Notes under the pieces: generated by a model | What the model saw: the letters and a program-made list of their open reading frames with translations, nothing else | Database searches by the model: none | What the model was told of the DNA's origin: nothing | Translations under genes and position numbers: made by a program | DNA from: Dolichospermum sp. DET69 | Lineage (GTDB): Bacteria > Cyanobacteriota > Cyanobacteriia > Cyanobacteriales > Nostocaceae | NCBI GenBank assembly: GCA_017355425.1 | Contig: CP070233.1 | Coordinates: 2,211,501 to 2,275,500 of the forward strand | Direction of reading: 5' to 3' | Length of the DNA: 64,000 nt | Shown here: positions 45,501 to 52,176 of the stretch, piece by piece | Layout of the letters: the number at the start of each line of letters is the position of its first letter | Numbering within the stretch: position 1 is the stretch's first letter

Positions 45501-45868
45501 AATCTGCATTAAATGGAGAAAAAATGAAATTGAAAAATAGTTCACAAACATTTGATTGGGCTTGGGATAAAATTCTAGAAATTAGTGATCAAAATTATAT
45601 TTCACTGCACTCTAAAATACCCGAAGTACCTGCTGATCCAAAATGGGAACGTGCTAAAGAGATTTATATTTCTCCAGAAAATTTGGTGCGAGCTTTAAAA
45701 CATCCCTCTCAGGGGATTTATCAAAATGCTACACTCTTGTTGATGAATGGAGTAGGAGGATCTGAAGCTATCAACCTAATTGAAGAACTTTTCAAAGAAA
45801 ATAAGGATAACGAGCAAGTGGTTTGGGCTGTTTCAAATATAGCACCTCATCTATTGGAAGATGAATGA
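42557..45868 (+). CDS. Cap4-like nuclease-NACHT ATPase-repeat protein, candidate antiphage STAND effector
   Basis: The 1103-aa protein has three parts. Residues 1-230 resemble the Cap4/DUF4297 dsDNA endonuclease: SGSGGNGGYEYQARVTAYVA at the start and the PD-(D/E)xK-type core GDDIKITLEDGTTVEVQVKH with Asp53/54, Glu66, Gln68 and Lys70. Residues about 285-600 are a NACHT-type NTPase: Walker A GNPGSGKST (296-304), Walker B LLLDGFDEC (368-376) and sensor IIITTRPG. Residues about 640-1103 are alpha-helical repeats of HEAT type. In Avs and related STAND defence proteins a C-terminal sensor detects a phage protein, the NTPase assembles and the nuclease cuts DNA. The gene is alone, with a GAGGAGG site ten bases before ATG, right after the restriction-modification genes. 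The defence role is inference from architecture and context. Confidence 0.8.
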   Translation: MSGSGGNGGYEYQARVTAYVAAHILTQQKLGWIEHSNPDIPIAVAAETNGPGDDIKITLEDGTTVEVQVKHRLQKNEKFWKAILKLAHGLAENPYLYCILLTDSTASGTFKDELRQDLKRLGQGRTDDLTGITDEVINEFAKKGIPDNQSLFRRLLIIVVDLEDDTQGAKFAQEMLLHVLADKNQLSQAWNILVADASKLITNRGRRDAEGIARLLGSKSIQLSANSSNPAITAKLYRKWLEKTTSDFIVLGIEKKLSIETDWISLKVKQNNGDDDQAIFKAEFIPELYDLTVVVGNPGSGKSTLLKCLAHQLCVLEKKVLRVSLKHISNLCRQQGKTFEDAIFKAAADSSGVNEDQLKFSLRCPDYLLLDGFDECDDGANIASKLTDWAIGSTMTKIIITTRPGYGLEHFSDWEQVEILPLEISDILKFAKRIFEIHSINKETLKEQEILFENWLINTQTASLAARNPLLLGFLTQLFLFDANSILNRASIYGNIVHLLCQQDTQDRESIKINKQDEPIAQRTIEIAGWQLMYQPEVLESEFNKILTNALLSELNSFTKLEMQTQVKKYISFWEQRRIFERNKVGLNDTINFIHLTLCEYAAGKYVSNLDDQKICTWLEGVRQDIKWQEVILFAAGLGKVDIIVNHLLELDNLENINSTDILLAAKALTEVNDAPFELVKAVVNRLQIQLESPNPSVVINAAKALLSLIPQATDLIGNIAQNLSNHTQSWTRLAVVRLVLECGDKYVDLSILKEVIDECIAEPARIYSPFTPRKLKDYGKYGREFQNQVLLQGFQLLLKKQPNLETAKHIKEEIRSKKLSSGIIIDLSKILHNHISEQLKNNDQKEDRKDWSIFSRELIQDNAFMNPQNLLTSVKRREQIKYADKSFLEAVLRVTDNKSNLSISLQQQQELIALGILVKGMGWLKMPIWDWDVLSENNDLEAVDSVIKGVITALNIELQKIAIEALIALKQIEFHDLDIIESALNGEKMKLKNSSQTFDWAWDKILEISDQNYISLHSKIPEVPADPKWERAKEIYISPENLVRALKHPSQGIYQNATLLLMNGVGGSEAINLIEELFKENKDNEQVVWAVSNIAPHLLEDE

Positions 45869-45921
45869 TTGATATTCACCAACAAATTTACCAAATACAT
45901 TTAACTTATGGCTTCCAGTGA

Positions 45922-46167
45922 TCACAACCTACCCATCTCCCGTAGATTCTTAATATCTTGTTCAAAATCTTCTACACCATAATGCACCGGGATTTGACGA
46001 CTTGCTAATAGATGTTGAAAAGCAATCCGGTTCATCCCTGCAAATCGGCTTGCTTGAGCCAGAGTAAGTTTGTCCTTCTGAAACAGCAAAACGGCAATTT
46101 CTTGCTTCATTTCCCCTTCATTCATTCGAGTCGCGGTTAGAAGTTCATCAGAGATGATAATACTCAT
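45922..46167 (-). CDS. UPF0175-family antitoxin-like protein
   Basis: From ATG at 46,167 (GAGG ten bases upstream) the 81-aa protein has the UPF0175 form: MKQEIAVLLFQKDKLTLAQASRFAGMNRIAFQHLLASRQIPVHY, a helix-turn-helix, then VEDFEQDIKNL. Such proteins are usually antitoxins of PIN-like or DUF3368 toxins, but no toxin gene follows it here (downstream at lower coordinates is the end of the NACHT gene on the other strand). It may be a solitary regulator. Its upstream sequence CTTCAATATTCTTAATTC also forms the outer edge of repeat module A, which shows that this gene's 5' region was carried along in the module. Confidence 0.8.
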   Translation of the reverse strand: MSIIISDELLTATRMNEGEMKQEIAVLLFQKDKLTLAQASRFAGMNRIAFQHLLASRQIPVHYGVEDFEQDIKNLREMGRL

Positions 46168-46179
46168 AACTAAAGTCCT

Positions 46180-46337
46180 CTTCAATATTCTTAATTCTAA
46201 ACATCTATCCCTTTCAAGGTGAATAAAAACTTTAGTGAAAAAAAGATTTTCGAGTCACCTTGAAAAGTTATTATCACCTTCTAGGCTAAGTGAATGAAAT
46301 TTAGGACAGCGATTCCTAGGTCGCGCTTCGCTATCGC
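46180..46337. repeat. Repeat module B (leader and trailer, proC part missing)
   Basis: The leader CTTCAATATTCTTAATTC through the CTTTCAAGGTGA/TCACCTTGAAAAG hairpin and TTATCACC joins directly to the trailer TTCTAGGCTAAGTGAATGAA and GCGAT-N19-ATCGC (46,309-46,337). Compared with module A exactly the proC fragment and first 29-bp repeat are absent. Confidence 0.88.
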
Positions 46338-46422
46338 ATTACTTGTAGGGTGCGATAATAGAAAAGATTAACGCAGCCTTTTTAGGTTGACCAATCCAAT
46401 CAGCCATAGTGAGGCAACAGCC

Positions 46423-46653
46423 ATGCAAAATCTTACTAGAATTACCCGCAACCCTGAAGTAATGGGCGGCAAACCCTGCATCCGGGGAATGCGTGTCACA
46501 GTTGGTACTATCGTTGGACTAATGGCATCTGGACACAGTGCGAATGATATTCTCAAGGCTTACCCATACCTTGAAGAAGCAGATATCTATGAAGCTCTTG
46601 CCTATGCTGCATGGCGGGCTGAAGAAATTGAAGTCCCGTTGATAAGTGCATGA
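46423..46653 (+). CDS. DUF433-family antitoxin-like protein
   Basis: ATG at 46,423 has GAGG eight bases upstream and is preferred to the longer frame at 46,387. The 76-aa product MQNLTRITRNPEVMGGKPCI, then RGMRVTVGTIVGLMASGHSANDILKAYPYLEEADIYEAL is a typical DUF433 protein with a winged or homeodomain-like helix set (IRGMRVTV, DILKAYPYLE). Members are antitoxins of DUF5615 PIN-like toxins. It overlaps the next gene by ATGA. Confidence 0.87.
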   Translation: MQNLTRITRNPEVMGGKPCIRGMRVTVGTIVGLMASGHSANDILKAYPYLEEADIYEALAYAAWRAEEIEVPLISA

Positions 46654-47021
46654 AAATTTTGATTGATATGAATCTTTCCCCCGATTGGGTAGCGGTTTTT
46701 GGGAGGTATAACATTACCGCTGTCCACTGGTCTACCGTTGGCGATACCCGTGAGAAAGATTCGGTAATTATGGAGTGGGCAAGAACTAATGGATATATTG
46801 TCTTTACCCACGATTTAGACTTCGGTTCTCTGTTAGCTGCCACGGGTGCAAATACTCCCAGTGTTATTCAGGTTCGGACTCAGGATATTTTGCCTAGCAG
46901 CATTGAAAATATAGTAATTTCAGCCCTGAACCAGTTTGAATCTTCTCTTTTTTCCGGTGCGTTGCTAACAGTTGACAAAGCTCAATCTAGGGTGCGTATT
47001 TTACCCATTAAACGTGGTTAA
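46650..47021 (+). CDS. DUF5615 PIN-like toxin
   Basis: The 123-aa protein opens MKILIDMNLSPDWVAVF, with the first PIN acidic position in LIDMNL, and contains AVHWSTVGDTREKDSVIMEWARTNGYIVFTHDLDFGSLLA, the middle acidic block of the family. It would be a ribonuclease held inactive by the DUF433 partner. The pair lies alone between repeat modules B and C, as if delivered as one cargo block. It appears complete. Confidence 0.87.
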   Translation: MKILIDMNLSPDWVAVFGRYNITAVHWSTVGDTREKDSVIMEWARTNGYIVFTHDLDFGSLLAATGANTPSVIQVRTQDILPSSIENIVISALNQFESSLFSGALLTVDKAQSRVRILPIKRG

Positions 47022-47110
47022 TCGGGAGCGTATATTTCTGGGTTAGCAACCAGAAACCGCCGTGTTTTGCAATTTTCCGTGTTGCACTATCAGAAAAACA
47101 ACCTCACCTA

Positions 47111-47441
47111 TCACCCTTTCCCCAATTCTTGAGCGCGTTCTTTCGAGGCTTTCACGGCTTCAATGATAGCGGAACGAAAACCGGCTTTTTCCAAGGCACT
47201 GACACCGGCAATAGTTGTCCCCCCAGGACTGGTAACTCTGTCCTTGAGTTCAGCGGGGTGGATTTTTGTTTCTTGTAAGAGACTTCCAATTTAAAAAATA
47301 TCCCAAAATTTCTTGTTGTGCGGGCATCTTGCCCGCTAATAATACAAGGACGGGCAATATACCATTGGATAATTTTTTTGTGGAGTTCTCTAACAGTGTA
47401 GCTGTTCCTAATACCGTTTGTACAGCTAGTTGTTGAGCGAT
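47111..47441 (-). pseudogene. 3'-terminal fragment of proC, copy C, interrupted by a MITE
   Basis: The fragment covers the same 216 bp of proC as copy A, from the stop codon to GCGAT of the HIP1 octamer, but is split by a 112-bp element at 47,279-47,390. Removing this and one TAA duplication gives the collinear sequence. Past 47,441 come the 29-bp repeat and the trailer as in module A. Confidence 0.9.
47279..47390. mobile_element. 112-bp MITE with TAA target duplication
   Basis: The left end GAGACTTCCAATTTAAAAAA and the right end, in reverse complement, GAGAACTCCACAAAAAAATT are imperfect inverted repeats. TAA is duplicated at 47,276-47,278 and 47,391-47,393. Comparison with copies A and D, which lack it, fixes the insertion site exactly. 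It belongs to the family at 35,174 and 17,420. Confidence 0.88.
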
Positions 47442-47526
47442 TCCTAGGTCGCGCTTCGCTATCGCTTTTCTAGGCTAAGTTAATGAAATTGGGGACAGCG
47501 ATTCCTAGGTCGCGCTTCGCCATCGC
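47442..47526. repeat. Trailer of repeat module C
   Basis: After the proC fragment come the rest of a GCGAT-N19-ATCGC unit, TTTTCTAGGCTAAGTTAATG and a second such unit (47,498-47,526), as in module A. The rest of 47,022-47,619 outside modules holds no gene that I can support. Confidence 0.85.
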
Positions 47527-47619
47527 TCATCGTAGTGAAGTATATTAACAGTAAGTATGAGTTGTGATTTTACTGGTAGATTGGATCAACAACCTCACCT
47601 CTTACGCTGACTTTGAATT

Positions 47620-48126
47620 ATGCCAAATCTTCACGAACTAATTGACAGTAATTTCCGTCATCCACACTACGGACGCTTACTACAGCATCGTGATCATCGC
47701 AATCATAGTATTTTGCATTACTCGATCCAACTTAATGATTGGGATTCTCTAGCGTGGGAACCGATTCATGCTGGTAGAGAAAAAGATACTGGAAGGCTGG
47801 CAATTTGGCCTATTGATTGGAATCATTTTCAACCTGACCAAGCACGAAGTTGGGACAGAGAACAGATACATCAGGCTTTGCATATTTCTGTAAAAGAATT
47901 TCACGAAAATTGGCATTATGAACTTTATCGCTTCAATTGTGAACATTGGGCGCGAGTTGTATCAACAGGGGATTGTAGATGCTACCAGATTGCTGAGTTC
48001 AAAAAGTTGCAAGATATTCCTGTTCTCGGTTTTCTGATTGTCAGTATTGCTGGAGCAGTAACAGGCGCATGGGAACATAATGGATATGCTCAACAAGTAG
48101 TTGAAAAAGTTTGTAGTGCAGCATAA
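47620..48126 (+). CDS. LRAT/NlpC-P60-superfamily-like protein
   Basis: The 168-aa protein contains FNCEHWARVVSTGDCRCYQI, which matches the NCEHF catalytic-Cys motif of LRAT-domain proteins. An upstream His-rich stretch HYGRLLQHRDHRNHSILHYSI and the block IHAGREKDTGRLAIWPIDW, where LRAT-like proteins have their first His, fit. A hydrophobic helix near the C-terminus (VLGFLIVSIAGAVTGAW) may bind the membrane. LRAT-like enzymes use a Cys-His pair for acyl transfer or thiol hydrolysis. It is the only gene between modules C and D. Substrate unknown; in bacteria such domains occur in conflict systems and in unknown contexts. Confidence 0.65.
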   Translation: MPNLHELIDSNFRHPHYGRLLQHRDHRNHSILHYSIQLNDWDSLAWEPIHAGREKDTGRLAIWPIDWNHFQPDQARSWDREQIHQALHISVKEFHENWHYELYRFNCEHWARVVSTGDCRCYQIAEFKKLQDIPVLGFLIVSIAGAVTGAWEHNGYAQQVVEKVCSAA

Positions 48127-48197
48127 TCTATCCCTTTCAAGGTGAATAAAAACTTGAGTGAAAAAAAGATTTTTGACTCACCTTAAAAGGATTATTA
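48125..48197. repeat. Leader copy D directly after proC
   Basis: ATCTATCCCTTTCAAGGTGA to TTATTATCACC is the same leader as in modules A and B, here adjoining the real proC stop codon. It can form a hairpin (CTTGAGTG with TGACTCA) and might be the natural 3' untranslated region of proC that was copied into the modules. Confidence 0.8.
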
Positions 48198-49013
48198 TCA
48201 CCCTTTCCCCAATTCTTGAGCGCGTTCTTTTGAGGCTTTTACGGCTTCAATAACAGCAGAACGAAAACCGGCTTTTTCTAAGGCGCTGACACCGGCAATG
48301 GTTGTCCCCCCAGGACTGGTAACTCTGTCCTTGAGTTCAGCGGGGTGGATTTTTGTTTCTTGTAACAGTGTGGCTGTGCCTAATACCGTTTGTACAGCTA
48401 GTTGTTGAGCGATCGCTCTGGGTAAACCCACAGCCACACCCCCATCAGCTAAAGATTCGATCATCAATGCCACATAAGCCGGTCCACTACCAGATAATCC
48501 TGTGACTGCATCCATGAGGCTTTCCGGTACTTCCACAACTTCCCCCACAGCGGCAAAAATCTGCTGTGCTGTTTGTTGGTGAGTGGGGCGAGTGTAAGCA
48601 CCTAGAGAAATTGCCGTTACACCTGCACCTACTGTAGCGGGAGTATTAGGCATAGCCCGAATTATGGGAACTTGAGGAAAGGCGGCTTCTAATTGTTTTA
48701 AAGTTACACCCGCCAGGATAGAAATGATTAGGGGTAAATGTTCTCTGGGGAGAATATCTGCTAATTCTTGAGCTACAGCGCTAAATATCTGAGGTTTGAT
48801 TGCTAACATCACCGCTGTTTTTGCTTCCCCTAACACCAGGCTATTATCTGTGGTGACAGCTACTCCATATTTCTGCTCTAAATAGCTGCGGCGTTCAGCC
48901 TGGGGTTCACTGACTATAATTTCTGATCCTTGGTAAATGCCACTTGTAATCAGGCGAGATAATAGAGCTTCTCCCATTATCCCACCGCCAATTAGTCCAA
49001 ATTTTATATTCAT
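48198..49013 (-). CDS. proC: Pyrroline-5-carboxylate reductase
   Basis: The 271-aa enzyme makes proline from pyrroline-5-carboxylate with NAD(P)H. It has the Rossmann start KFGLIGGGIMGEALLSRL, IRAMPNTPATVGAG and the C-terminal signature AVTGLSGSGPAYVALMIESLADGGVAVGLPR, then [25 protein letters not shown]. It is full length and intact. It follows sepF, pipY and pipX on the same strand, the order found in many cyanobacteria. Its last 216 bp are copied twice in the island beyond its 3' end; the break in both copies lies at the HIP1 octamer inside this gene (48,409-48,416). Confidence 0.96.
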   Translation of the reverse strand: MNIKFGLIGGGIMGEALLSRLITSGIYQGSEIIVSEPQAERRSYLEQKYGVAVTTDNSLVLGEAKTAVMLAIKPQIFSAVAQELADILPREHLPLIISILAGVTLKQLEAAFPQVPIIRAMPNTPATVGAGVTAISLGAYTRPTHQQTAQQIFAAVGEVVEVPESLMDAVTGLSGSGPAYVALMIESLADGGVAVGLPRAIAQQLAVQTVLGTATLLQETKIHPAELKDRVTSPGGTTIAGVSALEKAGFRSAVIEAVKASKERAQELGKG

Positions 49014-49628
49014 TATTTATTAGTCACTAGTTAGTGGTCAATTATAAGAGCATCCGGTAAGCGTAAAACTCAGTGGCTTGGCTCCCTGAGATATAAGCGA
49101 CATGAGGGATTTTAATCCCTGTGGTATGTTACAATTAAATTGTGAGTAAGAACAAAAAACATCTATGTGTTGAAGCATCCTAGTACGGAGAAATCCCGGC
49201 TCATAAGAAACAACGGTTAGGTTCAAGCCCTAACGGCAGTATGACTTGAAAGAGCGAGTAATGGCAGAGTGTGGAGCGTACCAAGTCTTGGCTTAGTGAT
49301 GGATTCACAAAAACAATAAAAGTAAGCGCAATTTCAACACCTTGATTGGCAGTTGTTTTGAGCGTCTAGGCGGCGTTTGGCGGTCGCAGCGAGATTAGAT
49401 TAAACTGAACTCTTAATCTAATTCTGTCAGTATAATCTCAGTGGCTGTCTTCCCTGAGAGTGTCAATAATAGTTAATCATCCTTATCAATAAATTGGGGA
49501 TTTAAAACTATCAACGAATAGATAAGTAGGTGGTAAAGAGATGTAGAGACGTTCCATGGAATATCTCTACAAGGGTTATATAAACCGCATATTTCATTTC
49601 TACCAGATGTCTAATGACTAATTGAGCC
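49014..49628. other. Intergenic region proC-sepF with two similar hairpins
   Basis: No gene is supported. CTCAGTGGCTTGGCTCCCTGAG near 49,070 and CTCAGTGGCTGTCTTCCCTGAG near 49,439 are related stem-loops that bound about 370 bp of structured-looking sequence, including GGTTAGG...CCCTAAC near 49,216 and GGGATTTTAATCCC near 49,106. It might be the RNA-like remnant of a transposon of the IS605/TnpB kind, or an RNA gene; I cannot name it. Confidence 0.35.
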
Positions 49629-50231
49629 TTACTGTGCCATCCGAGCTGGTTCATTTCCCCAAGTGGTCGTTGCTGCGGTAGCTGCGGGACGAGCAGGACG
49701 GGCTTGGCTAATAGGTACTTCATGTATCAAACCGCCTTGAGTGCTAACTTGCACACAACTGGGAGTAAACAAGAAGATGCTTTCACCAATTCGTTCTTGA
49801 TGTCCGTCTAGGGCATAAGTACCACCAGCAACAAAGTCAACTGCACGTTGAGCTTGATCGGGGTCCATAATTGTCAAGTTTAATACTACTGATTTGCGTT
49901 CGCGCAATGCTTGAATTGCTTGGGGCATTTCTTCAAATGTGCGAGGTTCGAGAACTAGAACTTCAGAGATTCCATTAATTGCGCCTGGCATACCAATAAC
50001 ATTACTCATAGGTTTGGATACTGTTTGTGCTACTTCTTCTGTAGTGGTAGGTGAATTTTCCCGCCAACGCCGATTGGTAGGAGTGGTTTCCTGTGGGGCT
50101 GGTTGAGGATTTTCTTGTTGGTAGATATTCTGATAATTATCGGCTGTATCAGCTTCTTCTTCGTAGTATTCGTATTCTACTTGCTCATTCAACCCAACAA
50201 AATCCCTGAGTTTAGAAAATATATTGCTCAT
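49629..50231 (-). CDS. sepF: Cell division protein SepF
   Basis: The 200-aa protein has an N-terminal amphipathic membrane-binding helix ([15 protein letters not shown]), an acidic linker and the SepF core [71 protein letters not shown]. SepF (Cdv2 in cyanobacteria) binds FtsZ and bundles it at the division ring. The C-terminal tail is rich in Ala, Pro and Arg. It lies between pipY and proC as usual. There are 373 bp of upstream DNA, so it may have its own promoter. Confidence 0.95.
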   Translation of the reverse strand: MSNIFSKLRDFVGLNEQVEYEYYEEEADTADNYQNIYQQENPQPAPQETTPTNRRWRENSPTTTEEVAQTVSKPMSNVIGMPGAINGISEVLVLEPRTFEEMPQAIQALRERKSVVLNLTIMDPDQAQRAVDFVAGGTYALDGHQERIGESIFLFTPSCVQVSTQGGLIHEVPISQARPARPAATAATTTWGNEPARMAQ

Positions 50232-50604
50232 GTTGTACGCTCCCAGATTTAAGTTCCCCTAATTGTCCTGACTAGCTAGTAAGTTATATGAAAGTTACTT
50301 GTAGGCAGTAGTCGTAACTATAGTAGATGTTTGACGTAGCAATTGTACTACTGATTTTAGTCTTTAGCACAAATCACTAATTCTTAACAGATATTCATGT
50401 TAATGCCTGTACATTAACGAATTTGTAACATTGAGTTAAAATTGTACCCTAATGATCATTAAAAATAAAGGTGGTCAGACCCCTCTTGGCAATTAAGCAC
50501 TACTTATGAGAGTATTATATTTTTTGACAATTATCAATAGTTGACAGCATAAATTCTCAAATGATTGTCCATCATGCTGTGCAGAACCACGGCTACAGCC
50601 ATAT
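50232..50604. other. Upstream region of sepF
   Basis: Between pipY and sepF there are 373 AT-rich bases with no gene. The part next to sepF should hold its promoter; no clear box or RNA is visible. Confidence 0.5.
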
Positions 50605-51273
50605 CTAAGCTCGTTGACCAAACAAAATTGTACCTAATCTTACCATCGTTGCCCCGGCTTGCACTGCCAATTGGTAGTCTCCAGACATACCCATTGATAA
50701 CTGCTGCATTGTAATATTTGGCCAATTTTGTGATTGGATGGTTTGTGATAATTCATACGTACTATTAAATAAATTCAATATTTCTGCATCCGTCAATCCT
50801 TGCGGCGGGATTGTCATTAAACCTTGAATTTGTAAATTTTGACATTGGTTGAGTGCTGCCAAGTCAGCAAATAATTCTGGAACCATCCAACCAGATTTAT
50901 TTGCGTCGGGGAGAATTTTGACCTGTAAGCATACATTCGGAGTCACTCCTAGTTCTTGCGCTAGAGTATTTAAGCGTTGTGCCAGCGGCAAGTTATCAAC
51001 GGAGTGAATCCATGAAAATAGCTCTAAGGCTTTTCTGGCCTTATTAGTTTGGAGATTTCCAATTAAGTGCCAGGTAATATCCGATAGATCTTGCAATTCG
51101 GCTTGTTTACTGGCAGCTTCTTGGATGCGACTTTCGGCAAAATCACGAATTCCTGCGGTGTATGCTTCCCGCATTAATTCGGTGGATACTCTTTTTGTCA
51201 CAGCAATCAACCTCACTGTAGGTGGGAGTGAGGCGTGAATGTGAGCGAAGCGATCGCTAATTGAACTACTCAT
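50605..51273 (-). CDS. pipY: PLP-binding homeostasis protein PipY (YggS family)
   Basis: The 222-aa protein has the YggS/PLPBP features: RLIAVTKRVSTELMREAYTAGIRDFAESRIQEA with the PLP-binding Lys in VTK, WHLIGNLQTNKARKAL, and the C-terminal LSMGMSGDYQLAVQAGATMVRLGTILFG (phosphate-binding S..G). It binds pyridoxal phosphate without known catalysis and keeps B6 and amino-acid pools balanced. It overlaps pipX by ATGA, so the two are translated as a unit. Confidence 0.95.
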   Translation of the reverse strand: MSSSISDRFAHIHASLPPTVRLIAVTKRVSTELMREAYTAGIRDFAESRIQEAASKQAELQDLSDITWHLIGNLQTNKARKALELFSWIHSVDNLPLAQRLNTLAQELGVTPNVCLQVKILPDANKSGWMVPELFADLAALNQCQNLQIQGLMTIPPQGLTDAEILNLFNSTYELSQTIQSQNWPNITMQQLSMGMSGDYQLAVQAGATMVRLGTILFGQRA

Positions 51274-51548
51274 TGGAATGTACGCTGGAAAACACCTTGA
51301 AGTTGCTCGTACTCCTGAGAGTTACCACTACGGCGTAAAGTCCGTAAGCGATTTTCTAGCATCATTCTGGCTTCAGTCCGGCCAATTGGCTGAAATTTCA
51401 GGACTTTTAGTTCACTTGTTACTAGAAAAAACAAGCGTTGGGCATAGAGTGTGGTAAACAGATCCTGGTTCTCATCCACCATACAGATCCTATAGAGTAA
51501 ACCCCAAGTTGGATGATTTATGTAAGTTTCTGAGTTTTCTGGATTCAT
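51270..51548 (-). CDS. pipX: PII-interacting protein PipX
   Basis: The 92-aa protein contains the PipX Tudor-like start TYINHPTWGLLYRICMVDENQDLFTTLYAQRLFFLV, then the helical tail RTEARMMLENRLRTLRRS. PipX binds the nitrogen regulator NtcA as co-activator when 2-oxoglutarate is high and is captured by PII (GlnB) when low. Length and sequence are typical. It is first of the pipX-pipY unit, with an overlap of four bases. Confidence 0.96.
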   Translation of the reverse strand: MNPENSETYINHPTWGLLYRICMVDENQDLFTTLYAQRLFFLVTSELKVLKFQPIGRTEARMMLENRLRTLRRSGNSQEYEQLQGVFQRTFQ

Positions 51549-52176
51549 TTCCTAGTCAAGGTGGGGAGTATATGTAGCCGGGAATGGAGAACAGGCTTAA
51601 AAGTCATGAAGCTGAATAAGTTTTATGATAACTATATGTTTTCATGCAACTGACAACCCCTATAACTTGTTCTGCTATTAACTTAACATTCAGCGGATGG
51701 TATATCCCTTCCGCTAAAATTTTCGTTGACAGTGCAAAACTAACGATCTCCTTGACAGTTTCTCATGCGAACACCCTGTTGAGTCTGTGATGTTGCACAA
51801 GCTTCTTTCCATCCTGCCACAATTCTCTCCCAACGGTGCAAAGATGGACATTTATCCAGCCGGCATATAAGTAGGGTTTACTGATAGTGTAGCGTCGCGT
51901 AAGCCATAAAAATCTTTTTTTGACACTCCCCGGTCTAAAGACACGGAGATTCTTAATCCAATACTGCTCGGTTAAGCCTCGAAAAGTTATTAAGTAGGTT
52001 GGGTTGGGTCACGTGAACGTTCGCGGAGCAATCGGAACGTTCACGAAGTGTGGCGAAGCCATAACCCCACGAAATCCTTGGTAATGTTGGGTTTCGCCGT
52101 CGCTCAACCCAACCTACATTTCCTTAACCGACAAGTATTGCCATAGAAAGTCTCTACATCTAAATTCATACTTCGA
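51549..52176. other. Intergenic region with repeat remnants
   Basis: No intact gene is seen. Around 51,917 TTTTTGACACTCCCCGG-type sequence resembles the end of IS200/IS605 elements. From 51,987 to 52,122 a palindromic GTAGGTTGGGTTG...CAACCCAACCTAC repeat is interrupted by GTTCGCGGAGCAATCGGAAC. A short minus-strand frame (about 51,870-51,740; CPSLHRWERIVAGWKEACAT) has no start and may be a gene remnant. Confidence 0.5.

Noticed and set aside
37596-48197. Prophage or plasmid origin of the island
   Set aside because: No structural phage genes, integrase, replication or conjugation genes are present.
49038-49226. 62-codon frame downstream of sepF
   Set aside because: It overlaps the hairpin region, has no ribosome site and no recognisable sequence.
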